Part shown: positions 19,764 through 25,876 of the stretch, one piece after another | Layout of the letters: every line of letters starts with the position of its first letter | Numbering within the stretch: the stretch's first letter is position 1 | Assembly: GCA_000444245.1 (NCBI GenBank) | Contig: ATSW01013907.1 | Span: 1-25,876, forward strand | Reading direction: 5' to 3' | DNA from: Botryllus schlosseri | Taxonomy: Eukaryota > Chordata > Ascidiacea > Stolidobranchia > Styelidae | Length of the DNA stretch: 25,876 nt | Made by a program: the position numbers and the translations under genes | The notes under the pieces: model-generated | Seen by the model: only the letters and a program-made list of their open reading frames with translations | What the model was told of the DNA's origin: nothing | Databases searched by the model: none

Positions 19764-19990
19764 ACACAGAAAATGGGCAGAAAACTATCTGTACGCAACG
19801 TAGTACTATGAAAACATGTGTGACGTACTCGATTTCAAATTGGGTTGCATTAATTTTCTCTGTTCGTCGCATTTGTAATGCGGGTGTCAGATCAGCAGAT
19901 GCATTCTACTATTCACTCAACATCCTACAGTGTGCTTACAGAATCACTGCCGTTAGCAGACATCAATGAAATAGAAGCAGCTAATCATTC

Positions 19991-21230
19991 AGCCGCGAGC
20001 GTGGCCAATTACGCAGTCGAGAGCCGTGATTCCGTGCTTGCTAGTCTACTCGGCATCCTGTGGGCGGTTCGTCATCGCCCATTTTTCGGCAGTTATTATA
20101 ATGCGCTTTACACGAAATTAAAATGACTTTTTCGCGACCCTCTTGTAAGCTCATTGTTGTTTTCTATCGATAATCAAGTTTGATAATCAACAAATACCTG
20201 CTCCAAAGCTTCGGTGTCCAAATCCTAAAAGCTATGCGGAAACTAGAAATTGTCAGGCTTATGAATCAGTTCCATTGCGCGGTCACTGCGCCGAAAATTA
20301 CAATGACTTCCTTACCTCAGAATCAAATGCGCTTAACTACATCATACGCGTGCCGTTGTCGTCGAACTAGCATATGGTCGACAGGAAATCAAATTTGCCG
20401 GACCTGATATGTGGAACAGTATCTTTGCCGGCTATCCTACTGCCGGCGAGCATGTTCATATTCAAGTCGAAGTACAAGCAATTAACAGTGAATGAATACT
20501 AAAGTCATCCCTCAAGTTTACCGGACCACAGCCTGACTTATCGTTCTCGCCTTCCGTCACATGGCACTTCATTTGGACACGTGTGCATTTGTATTATCTC
20601 ATTTTACTTATATCCAGTGTGCGTGTACATGCCACCTCTATCCTAGGCTGGATGGATGTCTGATTTCGCAGACTACACTTAGTCTTCTCGACACCTTACT
20701 ATCTTCTCATTGTAACGCAGCCTTGTGGTGTTTTTATTCGATAAAATTATATGATACTAATCATGATCTATAATGAGATATAACAACACGGATTTCAGAT
20801 TTTGGTCAACCCTAGTGCACATTGAACGAAGTTCTGGTGTAAAATGAGCACAAAACGGCAGAATTTTGACTTCTCGATGTTCGCTTTCGCATAATGTCAG
20901 CAGAAGAACGCCAGTCAGCGACACAGTGACCAAAGTAATGTTTCTGAATATTGTATAATGTTATTGAGACATGCGGAGAGTTACTTTTGTGCCTAGTCCG
21001 GGAAACAATAGGCATAGCTGATACCTTTTATATTCATGAATATTATTAAGTAGTCTAATATATGTCGGTGTACTGAGCTCAAAGGGAAAATTTGTTCGTA
21101 AATGGCTTTGGTAGAATTCCTCTGTTTCTTCAAGTGCGTTTGGACATGTGGTAGCTGTGACTCAATTTCAGCGGTCCCATTAATTTTACTTGCAAAAATT
21201 GCGATACGGAACTTCGAATTGTAATCGATT
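19991..21230. other. No gene seen
   Basis: About 1.2 kb. Frames at 19878-20126, 20180-20407, 20561-20773, 20812-21015 and 20993-21241 are 67-82 codons long, overlap on both strands and show no domain or conserved motif. The right tip of the family-B hAT probably lies near the start of this stretch. Confidence 0.5.
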
Positions 21231-21236
21231 TTTATT
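21231..21236 (-). terminator. Poly(A) signal AATAAA for the minus-strand exon
   Basis: TTTATT on the plus strand, about 135 bases past the stop codon of the frame at 21372-21944. It is the first AATAAA downstream. Confidence 0.5.
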
Positions 21237-21371
21237 ATCACTATTTAGGAACGCTGTGTGCAAACATACGGCCCTTAAAAACAAGAAATGATGTGATTTC
21301 AACGTAAAACTGCAACGAAGCGTGACATATCAACAATGTTTCATATCTTGTACCTAATGTTTCTCTGATCC

Positions 21372-21944
21372 TTAAAATTTGAAAGGATTCATCAACGTTT
21401 TACAAACCGATAAATATAGTTCGAATGCAAACTTCACTCCTGCAAACACGCCTGCAGTTGATTTGTTGTGGTCAGCTTTGACGTCCTCAACCGCCCGTAT
21501 ATCTTGCTCTAATCTCTCAACAATTTCTAATCCGAGTTTGGCTGCAATTCTATGATCTCTGGTCTTCCGATTTCCAGAAAGTTCAAGAATCTCACGAATA
21601 TCACTCAGCAGTTCCTTTCTCCATTTTATTTCCTCTTTCAGGGACAATGCCTTCATTTCATTTCTTAGTTGATGATATATGCTCCAAAAGATCATAGCTG
21701 GAAGCAAACTGCCTTGAGATCTTGCGAGTTTACAACCGAATGATTTCACATCTTTCGCCGATAACGATGGTGACTTCGAAATGTAATCTTTCAAATTCTT
21801 CATCGCGCTGTTCTCCCGACTTCTCATCGAATGAAATTCGAAAACAGCGTCTTTCAATAAGCCAATAACATCATCAATTTCCCCCGATCGTTGTTGTTCG
21901 GTCAAAGTTCCCAAAGCACTTTTAAAATGTTCTTCAAGCGTCAT
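21372..21944 (-). CDS. Unrecognised helical protein, 190 aa, probable terminal exon of a host gene
   Basis: The ATG at 21944-21942 has A at -3 (CACAAAATGA). The frame runs unbroken to TAA at 21374-21372. Just upstream, TTGATTTTGTTTGCAG ends at 21959, a strong splice acceptor, so the exon probably begins at 21958 with 14 bases of leader. The frame upstream of the ATG could be read through, but only from a TTG. The protein is rich in charged heptad-like helices (LKDAVFEFHSMRSRENSAMK; EEIKWRKELLSDIREILEL; LGLEIVERLEQDIRAVEDVK) and ends with a hydrophobic helix, GVFAGVKFAFELYLSV, close to the C-terminus. There is no signal peptide and no known domain that I can name. It lies outside all transposons mapped here. 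An upstream exon and promoter would lie at higher coordinates but were not found. It could instead be an unrecognised element's gene. Confidence 0.6.
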   Translation of the reverse strand: MTLEEHFKSALGTLTEQQRSGEIDDVIGLLKDAVFEFHSMRSRENSAMKNLKDYISKSPSLSAKDVKSFGCKLARSQGSLLPAMIFWSIYHQLRNEMKALSLKEEIKWRKELLSDIREILELSGNRKTRDHRIAAKLGLEIVERLEQDIRAVEDVKADHNKSTAGVFAGVKFAFELYLSVCKTLMNPFKF

Positions 21945-21958
21945 TTTGTGTTTTTGGT

Positions 21959-21974
21959 CTGCAAACAAAATCAA
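21959..21974 (-). other. Splice acceptor before the minus-strand exon
   Basis: Minus strand TTGATTTTGTTTGCAG: a T-rich tract ending in GCAG, just 15 bases before the ATG. Confidence 0.55.
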
Positions 21975-22355
21975 ATAGTTATCGCGAGAGCATCATTATT
22001 ACGCGGGCTTCCCGACCTTTCAAAAATTTGGGAACCAATTCATAAATTCAAATTGCATATCGACGGCCACCAACACACGTTAATTTAATTATGCGTAGAC
22101 GGCCGCATAATTATCGCTTTACGGCTGCATGCGGCCGTACGTCCGCAGGATTCGAGGTTACTGTGGTGTTATGATATGCTTGATTGATCATGCGATGGGT
22201 TTCCGGATTGTTTTGATGACAGACAAGCATGTGGTCTGGGGAGAATACACTTCGAATCCGACTTGTAAAAGTATCTGTCTAAGTAGACAGCTAGAAGCTT
22301 AGTGATAATACTACAGTTACCAGGCTACCATCTCAAACTCGACCCCGAGAGCCTG
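21975..22355. other. No coding sequence seen; CG-rich hairpin at 22099-22138
   Basis: Intron or 5' flank of the minus-strand exon, if that gene is real. ACGGCCGCAT (22099-22108) and ATGCGGCCGT (22129-22138) are exact inverted repeats with a 20-base loop, in a locally CpG-rich patch. Confidence 0.45.
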
Positions 22356-22363
22356 GCTACGCC

Positions 22364-22557
22364 CAATGATCCCTATAATTTTTGACGGGTCTGCGCACAC
22401 TCACCAACTCACAGCGCAGACCCTTGGAAAACAGTGCGTAACGACTAAAAAAAAGGTCATCACTTCGGATTTTTTGTGCGCAACTTGGATTTTATGTGCG
22501 CAGAGACCGTGAAAGCACTGCGCATTTGCGCACGTGCGCAGCTTAGAGGGAACATTG
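22364..22557. mobile_element. 194-bp hAT MITE
   Basis: The left tip is CAATGATCCCTATAA. The right tip, on the minus strand, is CAATGTTCCCTCTAAGC. GCTACGCC occurs on both sides (22356-22363 and 22558-22565), a perfect 8-bp target duplication. The interior has repeated TGCGCA/GTGCGCA motifs and GTCTGCGC copies. It inserted into an older sequence containing GGCTACGCCCCTG (CAGGGGCGTAGCC on the minus strand), itself typical of a transposon tip. Confidence 0.92.
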
Positions 22558-22565
22558 GCTACGCC

Positions 22566-22954
22566 CCTGCAATTATGTACACTGCGCTATTCATAAGCTT
22601 GTCGCAGGAAGTGCGAATTCAAAATATCTGAGATATCGCGGCGGCATTATAGATAGATGTCGCAACCTGAACACATGTTAACTACACCCTGTTTCACTCC
22701 AAAAGGAACCAATGAGTCCATAACCAAAGGTTGAATGACGAGGAGAAACATTTGCTTATAACATCACAAAAGGAATGTAATTTGCAAGCTGCATACAGTT
22801 GATATGAACATTATGCAATATTGCACATTCGTTCAACCTGTTCTGAAGCATAAACTTGCATATTTATAGCTAGTCATCGGTCCATTGTGATGCGTATCTG
22901 GTACACCCAAGTACACCACATCCGAGTGGTACACCCTTTAGAAATTATGGTACA
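22566..22954. other. No gene; GGTACACCC-rich repeat at its end
   Basis: From about 22898 the motif TACACC occurs repeatedly (TGGTACACCCAAG, AGTACACCAC, GTGGTACACCCTTT, ATGGTACACCCTAG). It continues past the family-E hAT as GTGTACGAAACACCC, so that hAT split an older repeat. Nothing else was seen. Confidence 0.55.
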
Positions 22955-22962
22955 CCCTAGGG

Positions 22963-24258
22963 CACTGCTGCTTCTCAACCTTTTTCAGTTCGCGACCCAC
23001 TTTTCGTTCAAATTTCATTGCGCGACCCACTAGACGCCCTTTTGCGATTTACGTTTAAACCACTGCTCGTGGGTACCAGTTTCTATGTTGACAGTGTGTT
23101 ACAGTTATCTATAGTCGCGCCTAACGTGAATATTTTCTGGAATTCATGATGGCATTCGGTCAAAGATATTGCCAATTACATATACTAGCCTACTATGAAT
23201 TTTTTGTGACAGCGATATTTTGAGACATCCATTAGGCACCTACCGTATATAGTCCATGGACAATTAGGCATACATACATATACCGAAGGACTCGATCCTT
23301 TTCGGCAGAGGTTTTCTCACTGTCGACCTTTTTGGCTGCGAAATTCGCGGAGTCGCATGTAGGCCGAAACTTCATATGTCTTGGTGTGTCGTGGCGCGGT
23401 AATGGCCGACACCGAATGACCTATTTCTATAAATTATGCGTATTATTCTATTATGGAGATGGGTATACCGCTATTAAAACCAAGACATCTAACAATGCCA
23501 ATTCGCGCCAAGTGCGAAGAAAATTTGAAAGAAGTTCAATAACTCTCCAAACAAATACTCAATAATTTATGTTGATTCATGAGATAATTTTGGCCCCTCT
23601 TCAAGCTCGATGCACCGATTGGGGTGGGGCAGTTAAGGTCATGCATGTAACAGATGATTACAGACGTTAAACGCTTATCTAGACTCCTCGTCATCCTATC
23701 TGCTTAAACGGTGTTTTAAAAAAGTCTGGGAGTAGACCGTGCTCCAAGTCGTCAGATGCGGAATCATAATAAATAATATCGGTCTGGTGTAAATGGCCAT
23801 TGTAGTAGAAAAACACCAAACAAAAACAGATGAGAAAGCGCGTATCCAATCAGCCATTCGTCTTTACGAGTTATGAGTAACTTGCGTCGCGGCAATTGTT
23901 TGCTGATTATAACGACAAATCGCGCTGGATTGCTACATTTCCCGATCAACGTTTGCATATAGAGTGAATTTCAATCTCACGCATGCACAATAACGCACTG
24001 TCGAATTTCACGCTCCAATGAATATAAATGTGACGAAAATCTGGCTCATGAATTATTGTGAGCAAGGCAACGTGACTTGTGGCGCTCATGGGCGTAAAAC
24101 AATTTAATTTGGAGGAGGAGAATGTGCATTACCTCTTCTAATCTTGAGAATATAAAGTGTCTAAAAGAGTTGGAAAAGTGAATACGAAAGTGTTACAGTT
24201 AGAACGTCATCGCGGCCCACCTGAATTAGCTTCGCAACCCACCGGTTGAGAAGCACTA
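22963..24258. mobile_element. hAT element, family E, 1,296 bp, non-autonomous
   Basis: The left end is CACTGCTGCTTCTCAACC, followed by CGCGACCCAC. The right end, on the minus strand, is TAGTGCTTCTCAACCGGTGG, then GTTGCGAAGC and GGGCCGCG. CCCTAGGG flanks both sides (22955-22962 and 24259-24266), a perfect 8-bp duplication that is also its own reverse complement. The left tip seems to carry three extra bases against the right. Inside, frames at 23332-23565 and 23764-23958 show no transposase features. Confidence 0.88.
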
Positions 24259-24266
24259 CCCTAGGG

Positions 24267-24293
24267 TGTACGAAACACCCGGTTGAAGAGACC
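24267..24293 (-). mobile_element. Possible tip of the element that hosts family E
   Basis: On the minus strand from 24293 the sequence reads CAGGTCTCTTCAACCGG and continues into GTGTACC repeats beyond the family-E insertion. CAG...CTTCAACC looks like a hAT tip. The other end was not located, so this is tentative. Confidence 0.35.
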
Positions 24294-24309
24294 TGCTAAC
24301 ACACTCGAG

Positions 24310-24685
24310 AAAGTGTTTTTCCAAGTACAGCACAAATAGTATTAAACTGGATCGTGTTGCCAATCTAAAATCAATCACGATGCGAATTAAGTATTTTAAT
24401 TTTCACTTTCTGTGATGTTTATCAATTCAAACCTTTCAAAATGCATGGGCCCCGACATCGGGCTATCGCGCCATCACTGAAATAAAAAAATACTATGGTA
24501 AGACTATAACTTGTCATATCGTGTTGAAAAATATTTAGAAAAAGTTGAAAACAAAACCCACAGTATTTTCATTTTAGTGCGTACTTGATCAATATTTTTA
24601 CAACGTTACTTGAGGCTTTCGCTGGCCGCATCAAACGATGTTGCGGGCCGCCTACGGCCCGCGGGCAGTAGTTTGCCCACAACTG
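24310..24685 (-). mobile_element. hAT family A, second copy, 5' part only, minus orientation
   Basis: The end on the minus strand is CAGTTGTGGGCAAACTACTG, followed by CCCGCGGGCCG. Reading on, it aligns with 1-345 of the window (GATAGCCCGATG against AATAGCCCAACC; CATGCATTTTGAAAGG against ACGCATTTTGAAACG; TGCTGTACTTGGAAAAAC in both). Homology stops near 24310, where the CAGGTCTC tip region begins, so the copy is truncated or interrupted. The bases after the tip are CGTTAGTT (24686-24693). Confidence 0.7.
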
Positions 24686-24693
24686 CGTTAGTT

Positions 24694-25876
24694 AGAAGTG
24701 TAATTTTTAGACTATGTGAGTACACATATCCCAGTAATGCGTGATTAAATGCACGAACTGTTTAACTTAAAAATATAGACTATGCCTGTAGATCGAGTTA
24801 ATTATGAGAACGCACATACAAAGGAACCACAGCTATATATGTCGCTCCCTTTCTCAGATGTGACATAATATCTACATTAGTTCGAATTACACGCCAACAC
24901 ACCAAATCACTAGAGTTTGATTGGCGAGGGATATGGATGCATGCTTGTGCGGCAGATATTGGGTTTATTCGTAGACATGGCGTCGAAAGATGGGTGATAC
25001 ATGGTCGATCATCACGGACCTAATTACGTAAAAAGAACTAAGGTGAAAATGCATTACCGATCTAGAATTCACATATGGATTCAAAGACATCACACAAGCT
25101 GTATTAGGGTATATATATTATTATAAGTTAAATCAGTGGTTCCACCAGTGTCCTAAATGGCGTTGACACAGCAAGATTGAACGGCTTACAGCATTTGTGT
25201 TACGTCATACTTTCCATTTGGCCAAAGGCAATTTTACGGCCATTTTTGACCAGCTTGCCGAGCGCTAAATTTAATAAATCGGGTATCACAGGAAAGCTGT
25301 TGCTGTACTGATTACGAAAATATTAATTTTATTCTGCTCATGACCCTGGAACCCCTCAAAAGCAACTTCGAATTTTGCATTGTGGTGAAGTTTTGGTTTG
25401 TGACCAAACAATGCCGTCCGGCAAAACAAGACCGCAGCTCAGGAGCAAGAGCCCAACAGCATTTTTGCGTCACAATGCCAAACTCTGTCACAATCCAAAA
25501 TTCAAGGTTGATTTGTGAAGAATTTTTTGTAAGTAGTTTTGACAATTTTTTGACCTAATGCTGCAATTTTGACCAGGTTTTGGCTAATTTTGACAAAATT
25601 TTGGCTTATTTTGACGTGTCAAAAAATCGACTAAGTTATAAGTAATTATCAATTTATCAAATACGTTAGTTGTATGCGGACATAAATTCGCCACTAACGA
25701 ACTCCTAAACAAGATCCTCTCAAACTTGAAGAGAAACTTATCGGATTCTTTAAATTTTTCGTCCGAATAGCGATAGGAATCGTGCAAAAATGTAATGTTC
25801 TATTATATATCGTGAATCAAGCGATGACGCTTTATCACTCAATATTGATGGCTTGAACGCTGTACCTTCCTGAGAC
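24694..25876. other. No gene seen; possible hAT tip at 25134
   Basis: CAGTGGTTCCACCAGTG at 25134-25150 resembles a hAT tip, but no partner end lies in the window. Overlapping frames on opposite strands at 25312-25558 and a frame at 25584-25787 have no recognisable content. Confidence 0.45.
25577..25617. repeat. Short tandem repeat, two units of about 20 bp
   Basis: Two imperfect units, GGTTTTGGCTAATTTTGAC and AATTTTGGCTTATTTTGAC, follow each other; further TTTTGAC words lie on both sides. Confidence 0.65.

Larger units (their letters stand above)
15173..19990 (+). mobile_element. Older hAT, family B, split by two later insertions
   Basis: The left tip is CAGTGGTTCTGAAACG, followed by CGACCCAAATCTGAG and GCGACCCAAGCC, matching the family-B copy at 934-1344 on the other strand. 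Remaining pieces are 15173-15300, 19112-19124 and from 19772 to roughly 19990. When the two inserts and one copy of each target duplication are ignored, sequence order follows the other copy (ACGCAACGTAG, then CGATTTCAAATTGGG, then GTCGCATTTGTAATG). The right tip could not be identified, so the end is approximate. This fixes the order of events: family B first, then the 3.8-kb transposon and the 639-bp hAT independently. Confidence 0.65.

Noticed and set aside
25664-25671. CGTTAGTT as partner of the flank at 24686-24693
   Set aside because: No hAT tip adjoins it and it lies on the wrong side of the element; chance octamer.
1-25876. LTR retroelements, retrovirus-like or Polinton-like remains, CRISPR arrays, rRNA
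   Set aside because: No long direct terminal repeats, polymerase or capsid-like peptides, spaced direct repeats or rRNA signatures were recognised on either strand.

Overview
The window is AT-rich, non-coding-dominated animal DNA. It is eukaryotic: there are spliced-gene signals, AATAAA poly(A) signals, a tRNA-headed SINE with internal pol III boxes, and a dense layer of DNA transposons. I find no bacterial operons, rRNA or CRISPR, and no LTR or retroviral remains. The isolated N bases look like unresolved positions in a polymorphic shotgun assembly. The mix of hAT families with GC-rich tips and a transposase of a kind I associate with cnidarians, aphids and other invertebrates suggests a marine invertebrate. 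I cannot name the species.

Layout. 1-1464: a non-autonomous hAT (family A) entering from the left edge and interrupted by two further hAT pieces. 1465-2567: unique or simple-repeat DNA. 2568-4290: a long non-coding repeat (R1) whose diverged direct partner (R2) lies at 12370-13530. 4605-5344: a 740-bp hAT. 5345-6957: no gene. 6966-8880: a 1.9-kb hAT with a clean 8-bp target duplication and a decayed Charlie/ZBED-type transposase on the minus strand; it also holds a 24-bp perfect palindrome and an 86-bp foldback with perfect 28-bp arms. 8889-12369: no gene seen. 13667-13945: a SINE. 14290-15084: the 3' remnant of another hAT with a hATC domain.

The centrepiece is 15301-19103, a 3,803-bp transposon. 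It has 8-bp target duplications (TTGGTCAT), about 142-bp terminal inverted repeats that differ at five positions by eye, and one uninterrupted 763-codon reading frame for a large transposase-like protein. The frame has the ingredients of a DDE/RNase-H-like enzyme: HWDGK, FDTTSSNSG, a CRHH motif and a late NDAAERG. It sits inside an older hAT (family B, beginning at 15173), which also carries a separate 639-bp hAT at 19125-19763. A second family-B copy at 934-1344 lacks the insertion and serves as an empty-site comparison.

The only candidate host gene is a 190-codon terminal exon on the minus strand (21372-21944). It has a good splice acceptor upstream and a poly(A) signal downstream. I do not recognise the protein. 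The rest (22364-24685) is a further stack of hAT elements, and 24694-25876 holds no gene I can support.

Overall this is a transposon graveyard with one young, apparently complete element and one possible host exon.
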